Assembly (NCBI GenBank): GCA_003353945.1
Contig: PIVM01000003.1
Location: 1-40,832 of the forward strand
Source: Gammaproteobacteria bacterium
GTDB lineage: Bacteria > Pseudomonadota > Gammaproteobacteria > Pseudomonadales > PIVM01
Reading direction: 5' to 3'
Length of the DNA stretch: 40,832 nucleotides
A model generated the notes under the pieces. It was not told the origin of the DNA and did not search any database. It worked only from the letters and a program-made list of their open reading frames with translations. The position numbers and the translations under genes were made by a program. Shown here piece after piece: positions 24,988 through 36,045 of this stretch. Position 1 is the first letter of the stretch; each line of letters starts with the position of its first letter.

Positions 24988-27102
24988 TTAAGAGGACTCA
25001 TCTTCCTTGGCATTATCGCTCGGCACTTCTTTCATACTGAGTTTAATACGACCCCGCGCATCTATATCCAGCACTTTCACCTGAACGTCTTGCCCTTCTT
25101 TCAGATAGTCACTAACGTTTTCTACCCGCTCATTGGCAATCTGTGAGATATGTACCAGTCCATCTTTGCCCGGCAAAATTGTCACGAAAGCACCAAAATC
25201 CACAATACGCGCGACTTTCCCCGTATAGACTTTATCAACCTCAGCTTCTGCCGTAATCGCTTCAATCCGGAACAAGGCATCATCCAGCGCTTCCTGATTA
25301 GGCCCGTAAATACGAATGGTTCCATCGTCATCAATATCAATTTCTGCGCCGGTTTCCTCCGTTAAGGAGCGAATCGTTGCACCGCCTTTACCAATCACAT
25401 CACGGATTTTATCCGAGTCAATCTTGATCTTGGCCATGCTGGGGGCATTTTCTGACACTTTACCGCGAGATTTAGAAATCACTCGACTCATCTCAGCCAG
25501 GATATGCAGCCGGGCTTCAAGTGCCTGCTGTAAAGCGATCTCCATGATCTCTTCAGTAATACCTTCAATCTTGATATCCATTTGTAAAGCGGTGATACCT
25601 TCGGAGGTTCCAGCTACTTTGAAGTCCATATCACCAAGATGATCTTCATCACCAAGAATATCGGTAAGAACAGCAAATTGATCCGCTTCTTTCACCAGCC
25701 CCATCGCAATACCGGCAACTGGCGCCTTGATCGGAACACCCGCATCCATCAAGGACAACGATCCCACACACACGCTCGCCATAGAGGATGAACCATTGGA
25801 TTCGGTAATCTCACTCACCACGCGCATCGTATAAGGAAAGTCGTCGGCAGTGGGCAGCATTGCAGCAATACCCCGGCGTGCCAAGCGTCCATGTCCAACT
25901 TCACGGCGACCTACACCCATCATACGTCCACACTCGCCAACCGAATACGGAGGGAAATTGTAGTGCAACATGAAGTTATCTTCTCGCTTACCATCAAGCG
26001 CATCAATCAACTGTGCATCACGCGTAGTACCCAGCGTCGTCACACCAATGGCCTGGGTTTCACCACGAGTAAAAAGTGCAGAACCATGGGCGCTAGGTAA
26101 AACACCCACTTCAACAGCTATATCTCTGACGGTTTTACTATCCCGTCCATCGATTCGAGGCGCACCACTGATAATTCGGCTGCGGACTGTTTTCTTCTCC
26201 AGCGCTGAAAATGCCTGACTGACTTCCTTGTCGCTGAACTCCGACTCTTCACCGCCTGCCAACTGAGTCACTGCTTGCTCTTTCAATTCACCCACGCGCT
26301 CATAGCGCTGTGCTTTCTCCGTGATTTGATAGGCTTCAGAGATCAACTCGCCAAACTGGGCACTTAACGCTTCCTGCAAACTGACATTTTCCGCTTCCGC
26401 TTGCCAGTCCCAACGTGGCTTACCCGCGTCAGCAACCAGTGAATTAATGGCCTGAATAGCAGCCTGCATTTCCTGATGAGCAAACAAAACCGCACCCAGC
26501 ATTTGATCTTCGGTCAGTTCATTGGCTTCGGATTCAACCATCAATACAGCATCCTGCGTTCCCGCAACCACCATATTGAGATCACACTCAGTCAGCTGAG
26601 AATATGTCGGGTTAAGCAGATAACCCTCTTCTGCCGTGTAACCCACTCGGGCACCACCAATAGGGCCATTAAATGGAATACCTGAAATAGCCAATGCTGC
26701 CGAGGTGCCAAGCATCGCCGCGATATCGGGATCCACATCTTTATTGGCCGACATCACCGTGCAAATCACCTGCACTTCATTTTTAAATCCGTTAGGAAAT
26801 AAGGGACGAATAGGTCGATCGATCAATCGGGAGGTCAGGGTTTCTTTTTCTGACGGACGCCCTTCACGCTTTAAGAAACCACCGGGAATCTTCCCTGCAG
26901 CATAGGTTTTTTCTTGATAATGAACAGACAGTGGAAAAAAGGGTAAATTTTCCTTTACCGTTTTACTACCAACCACCGTGCATAACACAGCGGTGTTGTC
27001 GATGGTGACCAATACGGCGCCAGTTGCCTGACGCGCGATACGTCCCGTTTCCAGGGTGACAGTCTGATTACCGTACTCAAATTTTTTAATGACAGGATTC
27101 AC
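24988..27102 (-). CDS. pnp: Polyribonucleotide nucleotidyltransferase (PNPase)
   Basis: A 704-residue 3'-5' phosphorolytic exoribonuclease, a core part of the RNA degradosome. Two RNase PH domains are seen, the second with [15 protein letters not shown] and [35 protein letters not shown]. Then come a KH domain ([15 protein letters not shown], about 560) and an S1 domain ([16 protein letters not shown], about 625-695). The start is GTG with GGAGG 7 nt upstream. It follows rpsO, with a strong hairpin in the 62-bp gap. The C-terminus is acidic, as usual. Confidence 0.96.
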   Translation of the reverse strand: MNPVIKKFEYGNQTVTLETGRIARQATGAVLVTIDNTAVLCTVVGSKTVKENLPFFPLSVHYQEKTYAAGKIPGGFLKREGRPSEKETLTSRLIDRPIRPLFPNGFKNEVQVICTVMSANKDVDPDIAAMLGTSAALAISGIPFNGPIGGARVGYTAEEGYLLNPTYSQLTECDLNMVVAGTQDAVLMVESEANELTEDQMLGAVLFAHQEMQAAIQAINSLVADAGKPRWDWQAEAENVSLQEALSAQFGELISEAYQITEKAQRYERVGELKEQAVTQLAGGEESEFSDKEVSQAFSALEKKTVRSRIISGAPRIDGRDSKTVRDIAVEVGVLPSAHGSALFTRGETQAIGVTTLGTTRDAQLIDALDGKREDNFMLHYNFPPYSVGECGRMMGVGRREVGHGRLARRGIAAMLPTADDFPYTMRVVSEITESNGSSSMASVCVGSLSLMDAGVPIKAPVAGIAMGLVKEADQFAVLTDILGDEDHLGDMDFKVAGTSEGITALQMDIKIEGITEEIMEIALQQALEARLHILAEMSRVISKSRGKVSENAPSMAKIKIDSDKIRDVIGKGGATIRSLTEETGAEIDIDDDGTIRIYGPNQEALDDALFRIEAITAEAEVDKVYTGKVARIVDFGAFVTILPGKDGLVHISQIANERVENVSDYLKEGQDVQVKVLDIDARGRIKLSMKEVPSDNAKEDESS

Positions 27103-27121
27103 AAATATTCCTCCATAGGAT

Positions 27122-27153
27122 CAGCGATCCAAAATATGTGTTTTGGACCGCTG
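27122..27153 (-). promoter_or_regulatory. Hairpin in the rpsO-pnp leader
   Basis: CAGCG-A-TCCAAAA and TTTTGGA-C-CGCTG form a 13-bp stem with one mismatch and a 6-nt loop. No U-tract follows in the transcript, so it is probably an RNase III-type processing site for PNPase autocontrol, as at E. coli rpsO-pnp. It could also protect the rpsO 3' end. Confidence 0.55.
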
Positions 27154-27164
27154 GAAATAACTGT

Positions 27165-27434
27165 TTAACGGCGCAAACCAAGGCTTTTAATTAATTGCGT
27201 ATATCGGTTGCTATCTTTTGACTTTAAGTAATCAAGCAGCTTACGGCGCTGATTAACCATACGAATCAATCCACGACGCGAGTGATGATCTTTTCGGTGG
27301 GATTCAAAATGACCCTGCAATTTTTGAATATTATGCGTCAGCAACGCAACCTGAACTTCAGGTGATCCTGTGTCGCCCTCCCCTGTTTGGTACTCTCCAA
27401 CAATCTTTGCTTTTTCAACCGCATTTAATGACAT
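27165..27434 (-). CDS. rpsO: 30S ribosomal protein S15
   Basis: 89 residues, the usual S15 length. [20 protein letters not shown] and [26 protein letters not shown] are the family blocks. S15 binds 16S rRNA in the platform of the small subunit and often represses its own mRNA. It sits between truB and pnp as in most gammaproteobacteria. Confidence 0.97.
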   Translation of the reverse strand: MSLNAVEKAKIVGEYQTGEGDTGSPEVQVALLTHNIQKLQGHFESHRKDHHSRRGLIRMVNQRRKLLDYLKSKDSNRYTQLIKSLGLRR

Positions 27435-27533
27435 AGTTTTAACCTCATAGTTAATATGCTCTATATATAAACGTTGCTTACGTTTTTCAAATGAGCCTAT
27501 CCGTGCATATTTACAGATAGGTTCACACCGGCA

Positions 27534-28457
27534 TTATCCGGCGATCAAACGACGCGGCGCCACGCGCCCATCGTCCAATATTTCTCCTACTCCAATAAAT
27601 TCACCACCTTCCATTGCAATGCGTACCATGCCATCCATGGGCATTTTTGGAACCAATACGGGTTGCCCCTGGCGCATATAGAATCCAGCCGATTCGGTTA
27701 ATTCAACCTGAGGTAGATGTGACAGGGCCGAACTAAGCGGTAATAGCAGATCATCCATGGCCGTGAACTCGCGATTGTCGCGTAATGTTTGTATCGTTTC
27801 CATCGGTATGGCCTGATCAAGCACATAGGGGCCTACCTCAATGCGTCGTAGAACTTTTACATGGCCACCACAGTTTAGCAGTTCTCCCAAATCCTCTGCC
27901 AAGGAACGAATATAGGTCCCTTTACTACAGCGAATTAACAAGTCAATTTCTGCCACACTACCCGGCCTGAAGTCAAGAAGCTCCAATTGATATATCGTTA
28001 AATCACGTGCTTCACGCTCTATTTCTTTACCTTGGCGCGCCAGTTTATATAACGGCTCACCATTGACCTTGATGGCCGAAAACATGGAAGGAATCTGTTG
28101 TATGGGCCCTCTGAACTGCGGCAACAACTCTTCGATTTTTTCACGACATAAATCGGAAGCATCACTTTGACTGATAACAGTGCCATCTGCATCGCCAGTA
28201 TCCGTTTTGACACCTAACAGAACCGTTGTGCGATAACCCTTGTCAGAATCCAGCAAAAACTGTGAAAATTTTGTTGCCTCTCCAAAACAAATGGGCAACA
28301 CGCCCGTTGCCAATGGATCAAGACTGCCTGTATGGCCGGCTTTTGCCGCATAATAAAGACTTTTAACTGTCTGGAGTGCCGCGTTTGAGGTCTGTTCCGC
28401 TGGTTTATCCAGCACCAAAATACCGTCAAGCGCACGCCCACGCCGCCTTTTTGCCAC
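27534..28457 (-). CDS. truB: tRNA pseudouridine(55) synthase
   Basis: Makes pseudouridine 55 in tRNAs. The catalytic D47 is in GHTGSLDPLATGVLP; DSDKGYRTTVLLG, MFSAIKVNGEPLYKLARQG and CSKGTYIRSLAEDLG are family motifs. A PUA-like C-terminal segment is present. Start: an upstream ATG at 28526 would overlap rbfA and add 23 unfamiliar residues. The GTG at 28457 is better: GAGGAG lies about 10 nt upstream, it begins 7 nt after the rbfA stop, and the protein then starts VAKRRRGRALDGILVLDKP like other TruB (307 residues). A further hairpin-forming segment lies at 27493-27524, before rpsO. Confidence 0.93.
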   Translation of the reverse strand: MAKRRRGRALDGILVLDKPAEQTSNAALQTVKSLYYAAKAGHTGSLDPLATGVLPICFGEATKFSQFLLDSDKGYRTTVLLGVKTDTGDADGTVISQSDASDLCREKIEELLPQFRGPIQQIPSMFSAIKVNGEPLYKLARQGKEIEREARDLTIYQLELLDFRPGSVAEIDLLIRCSKGTYIRSLAEDLGELLNCGGHVKVLRRIEVGPYVLDQAIPMETIQTLRDNREFTAMDDLLLPLSSALSHLPQVELTESAGFYMRQGQPVLVPKMPMDGMVRIAMEGGEFIGVGEILDDGRVAPRRLIAG

Positions 28458-28464
28458 CTTATTG

Positions 28465-28860
28465 TTACTCCTCTGCCGGGTCGTCATTTTTATGAAATTT
28501 GTCATCTGCTGCCAACGCATCTTCAATTAATGTTGACAGATGACGGCCCCGCGAAATACTGCTATCAAAGTAAAAGCGCAATTTAGGTGTTGAACGCATA
28601 TCAGACCCAGCGGCAACTCTCGATCGCAAAAAACCACTTGCCTTGTTTAAGATTTCCAACTGCTGAGAAGCTTCCGCTTCAGATTCCTGCCCTAAAAACG
28701 TGACGAACACTTTCGCGTGCGCAAGATCCCTACTGACATCCACAGCATTAACATTCACCATGCCAATACGTGGATCACGGATCTCTTGTTGAATGAGTTG
28801 CGCCAATTCGCGCTTTAAAAAGTCGGCCACACGTTGAGGCCGAGCATATTCACGTGCCAT
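28465..28860 (-). CDS. rbfA: Ribosome-binding factor A
   Basis: A 131-residue KH-like cold-shock maturation factor for the 30S subunit. It opens REYARPQRVADFLKRELAQLIQ, has DPRIGMVNVNAVDVSRDLAHAKVFVTFLG and ends near LRFYFDSSISRGRHLSTLIE. It lies 12 nt after infB and 7 nt before the preferred truB start. Confidence 0.95.
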   Translation of the reverse strand: MAREYARPQRVADFLKRELAQLIQQEIRDPRIGMVNVNAVDVSRDLAHAKVFVTFLGQESEAEASQQLEILNKASGFLRSRVAAGSDMRSTPKLRFYFDSSISRGRHLSTLIEDALAADDKFHKNDDPAEE

Positions 28861-28872
28861 CTGATAACCACT

Positions 28873-31647
28873 TCAAAGCGTTCGTGCAATCTCTTTCATA
28901 TCGTATACTTCTATCTTATCGCCGGCTTTGACATCCTGATAATTCTTCACGCCGATACCACATTCAATACCATTACGTACGTCCTGCACATCGTCTTTAA
29001 AACGTCGTAACGATTCGAGTTCACCTTCGTAGATGACCACATTATCACGTAATACTCGAATAGGTTTATTGCGGAAAATTGTCCCTTCAATCACCATAGA
29101 ACCCGCAATAAGACCGTACTTGGGCGACTTGAAGGCCTCTCGAACTTCCGCTACACCCACAATCTCTTCACGCAGCTCTGGCGATAACATGCCGGTCAAC
29201 GCCTGTTTAACGTCATCGATCAGATCATAGATAACACTGTAATAACGCAGGTCGAGACCTTCCTGCTCTGTAACGACTCGTGCGGCGGTATCGGCCCTCA
29301 CATTGAATCCGAAAATCACTGCACTTGATGTCAAAGCAAGGTTAACATCTGTTTCTGCAATACCACCCACACCTGCAGAAACGATGTTGACTTCAACTTC
29401 ATCATTACCCAAATCCAGCAGTGCTGACTGAATCGCTTCCAATGAACCGCGAACATCGGCCTTTATCACAATATTGAGTGATTGCTTAGCCGCATTGGCC
29501 ATGTTCTCAAACAGATTCTCTAACTTCGAGGCCTGCTGGCGAGCAAGACGTGTTTCCCGATACTTAGTCTGACGGGAAAGGGCCACTTCACGGGCTCGCT
29601 TCTCACTTTCAACCACGACAAAATCTTCACCTGCTTCCGGCGTCCCATCCAGCCCTAGAATCTCAATCGGAATTGATGGGCCGGCTTCTGAAATCGGCAG
29701 GCCGTTTTCATCCAGCATGGCGCGTGCACGACCATAATGTAAGCCAGCCAACACGATATCACCCTGACGCAGAGTACCGTTTTGCACTAAAATGGTCGCG
29801 ACCACACCGCGGCCCTTATCAAGTCGTGACTCAACAACAAGCCCTCGCCCAGGCACATCCACCGCCGCTCTAAGTTCAAGTAGCTCCGCTTGTAATAAAA
29901 CGGCATCCAGCAGCTCATCAATACCTTGCCCGCTGTGAGCAGAAACATTGACGAATTGCACGTCACCACCCCAATCTTCGGGTATGACATCTTTCGCGGA
30001 CAATTCATTTTTAACCCTATCGGGATCAGCACCTTCTTTATCCATTTTATTGATAGCGACAACAATAGGCACTTCTGCAGCACGCGCATGCGCGATAGCT
30101 TCTTCCGTTTGCGGCATGACGCCGTCATCCGCCGCGACAACTAATATGACAACATCTGTACTTTTTGCACCTCTGGCACGCATGGCTGTAAATGCTGCAT
30201 GTCCTGGTGTATCCAGAAATGTAATCATCCCGTGACCTGTTTCTACATGATAGGCCCCAATATGCTGGGTAATGCCTCCAGCCTCTCCAGAAGCAACACG
30301 GGTTTTGCGGATATAATCCAGTAACGAGGTTTTACCGTGATCGACATGCCCCATAACGGTGACTACTGGAGCACGTGAATCCAATGTCCCCTCTTGCTGA
30401 CCCAGGATATCCTTCAGCGCTTCTTCCAACGCATCTCCACTCACCAGCTTAACTTTATGCCCCATTTCTTCGACCACAATGGTAGCAGTTTCCTGATCAA
30501 TCGCTTGATTAATCGTTGCCATAGTCCCGAGCTTCATCAACACCTTGATCACTTCGGAGGCTTTAACGCTCATCTTCTGGGCCAATTCAGTAACGGTGAT
30601 GGCATCTGAAATCGGTACTTCATGCACAATAGACATAGTTGGCTTGGCAAAGCCGTGTTTTTTCTGCTCTGCCGTCTTATTCAGTTTGACTTTACGCCTT
30701 CGAGGTCGTTTCCCCCCAGGCAGTTCTTCGAGATTACCTTCCAGATCCAGCGACTGAACCCGTGGTTTTGCTCGTGATGCAGCGGACTTACCCGCTGGTT
30801 TTTTGTGCCTCGGTTTTTCGTCATCAAAATTCTTCTCTGATGGCGTATCATGCTTTTTCAGCTTGGCCGGCTTCTTAGCTGGAGCATCCGCAGCTTTTTT
30901 GACTCCCTCACTCGCCTGCACCTTTGCAACTTCGGCCTGTTTACGCGCCTCCCCTTGCAAGCGCTCTGTTTCAGCCCTCGCTTCTACCACCGCCTGCCGT
31001 TCAGCCTGTTCTTGAGCTTCGCGCTCCAGACGTTTTGCGGCTGCCTGCTGGCGAAGAATCTCTGGATCAATATCTTTTCTGTCGGTAATTTCAGTAACAG
31101 CTTCAGGCTGAGGTTTCTCCTGCTCGACTTGCGCTTCCTTAGCGGCTTCACTTCCCGGTAATACCGCTGAAGCTTCCTCAATTGGCTGACTTTGAGTCTC
31201 TACACTTTCCGGGATATCCTGCTGTAATTCATCAGTGGCTACATCCGCCTCTGACGACACTGCACTCTGATCAGCTACTAACTCTTCCACTTCAGCAGCC
31301 TGCTCCTCAAACTGCTGTTTATTTGCCTCTGCAGCAAGTTCTGCCGGATCTCTTTTTACATAAGTTCGTTTTTTACGCACTTCCACATTGACCGTCTTGC
31401 GGCCTTGCCCGGAAGACGATTTCAATGTGCTGACGGTCTTGCGTTTAAGAGTGATTTTACGCGGTGCGGCATTATCCATAGCGCCGTGCGTATTTTTTAA
31501 AAATGACAACAGCGTTTTTTTATCTTCTTCCGACACATTGTCTTTCGCATCGGTTTGCGTCAATCCCGCTTTTTGCATTTGTTTCAACAAACGATCAACG
31601 GGGGTTCCCACCGTTTCCGCCAATTGATTAACTGTCACTTCTGACAT
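28873..31647 (-). CDS. infB: Translation initiation factor IF-2
   Basis: A 924-residue GTPase that places initiator tRNA on the 30S subunit. An IF2 N-terminal domain (about 1-50) is followed by a long charged linker (about 90-330, rich in E, A, Q and K). A second IF2-N domain ([25 protein letters not shown], about 350) precedes the G domain, with G1 [10 protein letters not shown]3 DTPGHAAF, G4 NKMDK, then two beta barrels and the fMet-binding C-terminus. Alternative internal starts (IF2-beta forms) may exist. The order nusA-infB-rbfA-truB is standard. Confidence 0.97.
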   Translation of the reverse strand: MSEVTVNQLAETVGTPVDRLLKQMQKAGLTQTDAKDNVSEEDKKTLLSFLKNTHGAMDNAAPRKITLKRKTVSTLKSSSGQGRKTVNVEVRKKRTYVKRDPAELAAEANKQQFEEQAAEVEELVADQSAVSSEADVATDELQQDIPESVETQSQPIEEASAVLPGSEAAKEAQVEQEKPQPEAVTEITDRKDIDPEILRQQAAAKRLEREAQEQAERQAVVEARAETERLQGEARKQAEVAKVQASEGVKKAADAPAKKPAKLKKHDTPSEKNFDDEKPRHKKPAGKSAASRAKPRVQSLDLEGNLEELPGGKRPRRRKVKLNKTAEQKKHGFAKPTMSIVHEVPISDAITVTELAQKMSVKASEVIKVLMKLGTMATINQAIDQETATIVVEEMGHKVKLVSGDALEEALKDILGQQEGTLDSRAPVVTVMGHVDHGKTSLLDYIRKTRVASGEAGGITQHIGAYHVETGHGMITFLDTPGHAAFTAMRARGAKSTDVVILVVAADDGVMPQTEEAIAHARAAEVPIVVAINKMDKEGADPDRVKNELSAKDVIPEDWGGDVQFVNVSAHSGQGIDELLDAVLLQAELLELRAAVDVPGRGLVVESRLDKGRGVVATILVQNGTLRQGDIVLAGLHYGRARAMLDENGLPISEAGPSIPIEILGLDGTPEAGEDFVVVESEKRAREVALSRQTKYRETRLARQQASKLENLFENMANAAKQSLNIVIKADVRGSLEAIQSALLDLGNDEVEVNIVSAGVGGIAETDVNLALTSSAVIFGFNVRADTAARVVTEQEGLDLRYYSVIYDLIDDVKQALTGMLSPELREEIVGVAEVREAFKSPKYGLIAGSMVIEGTIFRNKPIRVLRDNVVIYEGELESLRRFKDDVQDVRNGIECGIGVKNYQDVKAGDKIEVYDMKEIARTL

Positions 31648-31680
31648 TCGCGATTCTCCTGTTAGTCACGTGCCTGATGC

Positions 31681-33186
31681 TTACTGTCCGCCTTCCTCTT
31701 CACTCTCAGCAAACCATGGTGCTCTCGCAGTCATAATAAGCTCTCCTGCACGCTTCTCGTCCATGTCATCAATATCCATCAAATCTTCGATTGCCTGTTC
31801 AGCCAGATCTTCCATTGTCACAATACCCATACTCGCTAGCTGAAAAGCGAGTTGTCGATCCATTCCATCCATCTCAAGCAAATCTGCTGCCGGCTCATTC
31901 TTGTCCAGTTTTTCTTCTGAGGCAATTGCTTGAGTTAGCAAGGCGTCTTTTGCTCGCGAACGCAATTCCTCAGCAATTTCCTGATCAAAACCGTCAATGG
32001 CTAACATCTCTTCCAAAGGAACATAGGCAACCTCTTCCAGGCTCGTAAACCCTTCTTCCACCAATACTTCTGCAACATCCTCATCAACATCCAGATGATG
32101 CATGAAACTCTCTATAATAACGCCCGATTCAGCCTCATTTTTATCATTGGCATCTTCAGTGCTCATGACATTGATGGTCCAACCTGTCAGTTCGCCTGCC
32201 AATCTTACGTTTTGCCCACTGCGACCAATCGCTTGAGCCAGATTTTCCCCAGCAACGGCCACATCCATTGAGACAGCATCCTCATCAACAACAATGGATT
32301 CAACTTCCGCAGGCGCCATCGCGTTTATCACCATTTGTGCCGGGTTTTCATCCCACAAAATGATATCTATTCTCTCGTTGCCAAGTTCACCCGATACTGC
32401 CTGCACCCGAGAACCACGCATACCTACACAGGCACCTACCGGATCAATGCGACCATCATTGGTTTTGACAGCAATTTTCGCCCTTGATCCCGGATCACGT
32501 GCTGCACTGCGAATTTCAATCACTTGTTCAGCAATTTCAGGCACTTCGATTTTAAACAGTTCAATCAGCATTTCGGAGCAGGTGCGACTTAAAAAAAGCT
32601 GGGGGCCTCGCGCTTCTGGACGAACTTCATAAAGGATGGCACGAATTCGATCACCCATACGAAACGCTTCGCGCGGTATCAACTGATCTCGCTGCAATAG
32701 CCCTTCAGCGTTATTGCCCAAATCCACAATAACATTATCCCGTGTGGTTTTCTTAACCGTCCCGCTAACCAGCTCGCCAAGTCGATCGCGATATTCATCA
32801 ACAACCTGCGCTCTTTCCGCCTCGCGAACCTTTTGTACGATAACCTGCTTTGCAGTCTGTGCAGCAATTCGGCCAAACCCCACATTTTCAACTTGTTCCT
32901 GATGCACATCACCAGCGCCGAGCGTTGTATCCTGCTCATGCGCCTCCTCCAGGGTAAATTCAGTCCCCAAGGCTGCCAACTCATCATCGGAAACAACCAG
33001 CCAGCGCCGATAAGTCTCGTAATCACCGGTTTCCCGATCAATACTGACCTGTATATCAGCGTCCTCGTCATAACGTTTCTTGGTAGCGGTTGCCAACGCT
33101 AATTCTATCGCTTCAAAAATAATATCCCGAGAAACACCTTTCTCATTTGAAACGGCTTCTGCCACCAACAAAATTTCTTTGCTCAT
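31681..33186 (-). CDS. nusA: Transcription termination/antitermination factor NusA
   Basis: 501 residues. The N-terminal RNA-polymerase-binding domain (about 1-125) is followed by S1 ([21 protein letters not shown], about 135-200), KH1 ([21 protein letters not shown]) and KH2 ([18 protein letters not shown]). Two C-terminal acidic helix-hairpin repeats follow (about 360-490), as in gammaproteobacterial NusA that contacts the alpha C-terminal domain. It modulates pausing, termination and rRNA antitermination. It sits 33 nt before infB. Confidence 0.96.
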   Translation of the reverse strand: MSKEILLVAEAVSNEKGVSRDIIFEAIELALATATKKRYDEDADIQVSIDRETGDYETYRRWLVVSDDELAALGTEFTLEEAHEQDTTLGAGDVHQEQVENVGFGRIAAQTAKQVIVQKVREAERAQVVDEYRDRLGELVSGTVKKTTRDNVIVDLGNNAEGLLQRDQLIPREAFRMGDRIRAILYEVRPEARGPQLFLSRTCSEMLIELFKIEVPEIAEQVIEIRSAARDPGSRAKIAVKTNDGRIDPVGACVGMRGSRVQAVSGELGNERIDIILWDENPAQMVINAMAPAEVESIVVDEDAVSMDVAVAGENLAQAIGRSGQNVRLAGELTGWTINVMSTEDANDKNEAESGVIIESFMHHLDVDEDVAEVLVEEGFTSLEEVAYVPLEEMLAIDGFDQEIAEELRSRAKDALLTQAIASEEKLDKNEPAADLLEMDGMDRQLAFQLASMGIVTMEDLAEQAIEDLMDIDDMDEKRAGELIMTARAPWFAESEEEGGQ

Positions 33187-33268
33187 TTCAAGCCTCGCCT
33201 AAAACCTTTCCAGACTAACGACTAGCCTTCCCTAATAATCCCACAACAAAAACCCAATAATCAAATCG

Positions 33269-33724
33269 TCACAACTTTGCCAGAATATGTGCTTTCTCAA
33301 CGGCTTCAATAGGGAAAATAAACTCATGGTCCTCAACATGCAGAACCACTTCATCGTTTTCCACCGCCTTCAACACACCAGAAAAATTTCGACGCCCGTC
33401 AAAGGGCATTCTGGTGCGCACTTTTAACGTCTCACCCACATATTGCTGATACTGTTCAACCGTAAACAAGGGTCTATCCGTACCTGGGGAAGAGACTTCC
33501 AGTATATATTCCCCACTGATTGGATTCTCAACATCTAACAATCCACTCAGCTGATGACTCACTCTAGCGCAATCATCCACATTGATGCCGTCTTCACTAT
33601 CAATATAGACGCGCAATAAACTTCTTCTATCATGGGACAATAACTCAATACCCCATAACTGATATCCCAAGGCTTTTACCGAAGGTTCTATCAATTGCTG
33701 AAGCCTATCTTGTTTAGCCGGCAT
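33269..33724 (-). CDS. rimP: Ribosome maturation factor RimP
   Basis: A 151-residue factor for 30S maturation. Family blocks: LGYQLWGIELL, LLRVYIDSEDGINVDDCARVSHQLSGLLD and YILEVSSPGTDRPLF. Start at 33724 has GGAGG 9 nt upstream; an ATG six codons earlier covers that site. It is the first gene of the nusA-infB operon and lies just after the initiator tRNA, as in E. coli (metY-rimP-nusA). Confidence 0.94.
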   Translation of the reverse strand: MPAKQDRLQQLIEPSVKALGYQLWGIELLSHDRRSLLRVYIDSEDGINVDDCARVSHQLSGLLDVENPISGEYILEVSSPGTDRPLFTVEQYQQYVGETLKVRTRMPFDGRRNFSGVLKAVENDEVVLHVEDHEFIFPIEAVEKAHILAKL

Positions 33725-33861
33725 CAATTTCAACCTCCGCACCCATACGGTGCCTGTTTTCTCATCGGCCTAACCCAGACAATATTCTCAATTCCTAGGC
33801 CTGATATGACACCAACAAAAAATGGGCACAAGGCCCACTTCAACAACTCCATTCCAGCAGC

Positions 33862-33901
33862 TACTAATAAAAAGCCCCTGAAAAGGGGCTTTTTATTAGT
33901 A
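33862..33901. terminator. Intrinsic terminator after the initiator tRNA
   Basis: A perfect 18-bp inverted repeat with a GAAA/TTTC loop: GCCCCT/AGGGGC core flanked by A5 and T5 and then a further seven paired bases. It can end transcription in both directions and separates the tRNA (ends 33953) from rimP, leaving room for partial read-through. Confidence 0.85.
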
Positions 33902-33952
33902 GGCGTCCACTTAGGATGCCCACAACATGGCATCCTCAGCACAACTTCTATT

Positions 33953-34029
<77 letters not shown>

Positions 34030-34072
34030 TCAACATCCCTAAACCCCTTAGGGCCTAGCAAACAAGCCGCGA

Positions 34073-34101
34073 ATTATAGGTACATGACTGGCGGCAGTCA
34101 A
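34073..34101 (-). promoter_or_regulatory. Strong sigma-70 promoter of the initiator tRNA
   Basis: Minus strand: TTGACT (34101-34096), 17-nt spacer, perfect TATAAT (34078-34073), then a GC-rich discriminator (CGCGGC), typical of stringently controlled stable RNA genes. The start would be near 34066, about 37 nt before the mature tRNA. The spacer includes an inverted repeat TGACTG/CAGTCA (34085-34100). Confidence 0.85.
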
Positions 34102-34107
34102 GCAAAA

Positions 34108-34175
34108 GACATCAATGTTAAAGAACAAAAAGGGTTTCAGCGCTGAAACCCTTTTTGTTCTTTAACATTGATGTC
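34108..34175. repeat. 68-bp perfect palindrome (extended terminator?)
   Basis: Two 34-bp arms are exactly complementary with no unpaired centre, symmetric about 34141/34142. The core GGGTTTCAGC/GCTGAAACCC is followed by T5 and a further 19 bp that also pair. It lies 7 bp upstream of the tRNA -35 box and about 160 bp after the chpC stop. Probably the chpC terminator, but much longer than needed. Confidence 0.85.
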
Positions 34176-34337
34176 ACTAAAGACCGAACGCGCACCCAAA
34201 TCCACAAATTTATCAACCACCGCAGGGAAATAAGACCCAGAAACTTTCCTCTACCTGCAACTCTCACAGGATTTTCACATATCAGGGCCGCGGAAATAAA
34301 AGGAGAGGACTGGCTCTCTGGAAAATGAGTTTGCACG

Positions 34338-34811
34338 TTATGGTAATTCCTGAATTTGTCGCTCTATCCATTCAATATTGGGAATACGCGCCAACTCACC
34401 ATTTACATTAACTGCCAACTGCTCAGCCACACCGGCGCTAACTGAAGAGTCTATTATAATCTCCTGGGCTGAGACGCGCATCAATCGGGGAGTTCCCTGT
34501 GTCACCAAGCCCCAAAAGGGTAGGCGATCACTATCAGTGATGCCGTTTAGAATCGAGATACGGGTACTGTCACTTTTGGAAAAAAAAGGCTGGTCATTTA
34601 TGGCCTCAAAGCAAATCAGTGGTACTTGGATGGTACGCCAGTTCAACAACCCCATATACCATGTAGGCACGTCATCTACCGGTTTCGGATCTGAAAAATC
34701 GAGGATTTCCGCCACCGAAACATTAGGCACAATCAGATGACTTCCCTCTATAGGAATCAGCAGAGTTGCCAATTCGCTAGCATTATTATCTGTCAGAAGC
34801 TGTTTGCTCAT
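34338..34811 (-). CDS. chpC: CheW-like protein of the Pil-Chp system
   Basis: A 157-residue CheW-domain protein: LLIPIEGSHLIVPNVSVAEIL and the W-Y-MGLLNWRTIQVPLICFE block. CheW-domain proteins couple a receptor to a CheA-type kinase. It follows chpB, and its position after chpA-chpB matches Pseudomonas chpC. AGGAG lies 12 nt before the ATG. The 214-bp gap to chpB is longer than normal inside an operon and shows nothing I can name. Confidence 0.8.
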   Translation of the reverse strand: MSKQLLTDNNASELATLLIPIEGSHLIVPNVSVAEILDFSDPKPVDDVPTWYMGLLNWRTIQVPLICFEAINDQPFFSKSDSTRISILNGITDSDRLPFWGLVTQGTPRLMRVSAQEIIIDSSVSAGVAEQLAVNVNGELARIPNIEWIERQIQELP

Positions 34812-35025
34812 TATTTACCAAGACTCCTGGGAAGACTGATCATTTTCACATACCAATCCACTGTTGAATAGTTCCATTGACTGATATTGGCATGCTCCTT
34901 GTTATTCTGTACTTCTTGATCGTAAGCACTCGTTTTTCTGTCCGTTTTCACAACAACTCTTTGTTTTAAACATGAAAACCTGCCCGAGAACAGACTCCCA
35001 GCGCAATGACTAGCTGTACACCACG

Positions 35026-36045
35026 CTAATGCTCACCTTTGGCCAACACGTACTCGCTGGCGTATTTTTCCATCAACGCCTGGGCTAGCTCCTCCGGCGT
35101 TCCGGTAAAACTCACACTACCGGTTGCCAATGCGGAATCCGGCATTGAACTACAGATGCAACTGGCCGGACTCTGCGCCCAGACGGTGCCTCCCAGCTCC
35201 TTCATAGCATTAGCACCAGCTGCTCCATCATTACTCATACCACTAAAAACAATGGTTCCACTGTATTGTTTATATAATGTAGCCACTTCAACTATCACCC
35301 GATCTATACAAGGTGAAAAAGGCCCATCCCAAATATCCGGCAAATTATGGATCTTGCCCAGAGGCATCAGCCGAATCATATGATCCGTTGGCACAATGGT
35401 TACCTGGCCATGTCTGAGGGCATGACCTTGCATACAGGTACTCATACGTAAGCTATTGTTCCGACCCATAACCTGAACCAGCAGATCATCACAATCATCA
35501 TCAATATGTTGTGCGTAGACAAAAGCCACCGGCATATTGACTGGCAAGGCATCAAGAAATACTTTAACGGCTTCAGGCCCCCCCATTGAGGCCGCCAATA
35601 CCCACACATGGGTTGGCGCATCATCACCACTGGCCACCCGGTGAGCCTGTTGAATAATGGGATTAACTTCATCATCTACCGACCCAACCAATCCAGCACA
35701 TTCAACTCTTGCCAACTTCTCTTTCAGACGAACTTGCCACCGCCGATGTGCCTCTGGCTCAGTTTGTGGCGGCACTCCATCTCCCATCAATATGGGTACC
35801 GTTTCGATATCATAGAGCAAGTCAAATACGGCATCGTTGTCGAGCTCCTTCTCCAGCTCTACTATCCATACATCAACTTGGTGCTTTGCCAAATAGTCTT
35901 TATCAAGCCGATCAACATCCGTTGCTGTCACAATTTTATAGCCGGCTGTATGCAGCGTACTCTGCAACAAATGTAGATTTAAATCACTGTCGGCTATGAT
36001 ACCAATGCGAGGTACATTCAACGCCGCACTGCTACTCTGAGACAT
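35026..36045 (-). CDS. chpB: CheB-type methylesterase of the Pil-Chp system
   Basis: 339 residues. The N-terminal part (about 10-110) resembles a receiver fold but the usual DD pair and phospho-Asp context are not clear (VDVWIVELEKELDND), so it may not be phosphorylated normally. The C-terminal CheB domain has the catalytic triad serine in LAASMGGPEA, histidine in YAQHIDDD and aspartate in FSGMSNDGAAG. It would demethylate a PilJ-type receptor. The start overlaps the chpA stop by one base (TGATG), so translation is coupled. Confidence 0.88.
   Translation of the reverse strand: MSQSSSAALNVPRIGIIADSDLNLHLLQSTLHTAGYKIVTATDVDRLDKDYLAKHQVDVWIVELEKELDNDAVFDLLYDIETVPILMGDGVPPQTEPEAHRRWQVRLKEKLARVECAGLVGSVDDEVNPIIQQAHRVASGDDAPTHVWVLAASMGGPEAVKVFLDALPVNMPVAFVYAQHIDDDCDDLLVQVMGRNNSLRMSTCMQGHALRHGQVTIVPTDHMIRLMPLGKIHNLPDIWDGPFSPCIDRVIVEVATLYKQYSGTIVFSGMSNDGAAGANAMKELGGTVWAQSPASCICSSMPDSALATGSVSFTGTPEELAQALMEKYASEYVLAKGEH

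Noticed and set aside
34885-34905. TTGGCATGCTCCTTGT as a sigma-54 promoter
   Set aside because: GT replaces the required GC, and it points away from the chp genes.
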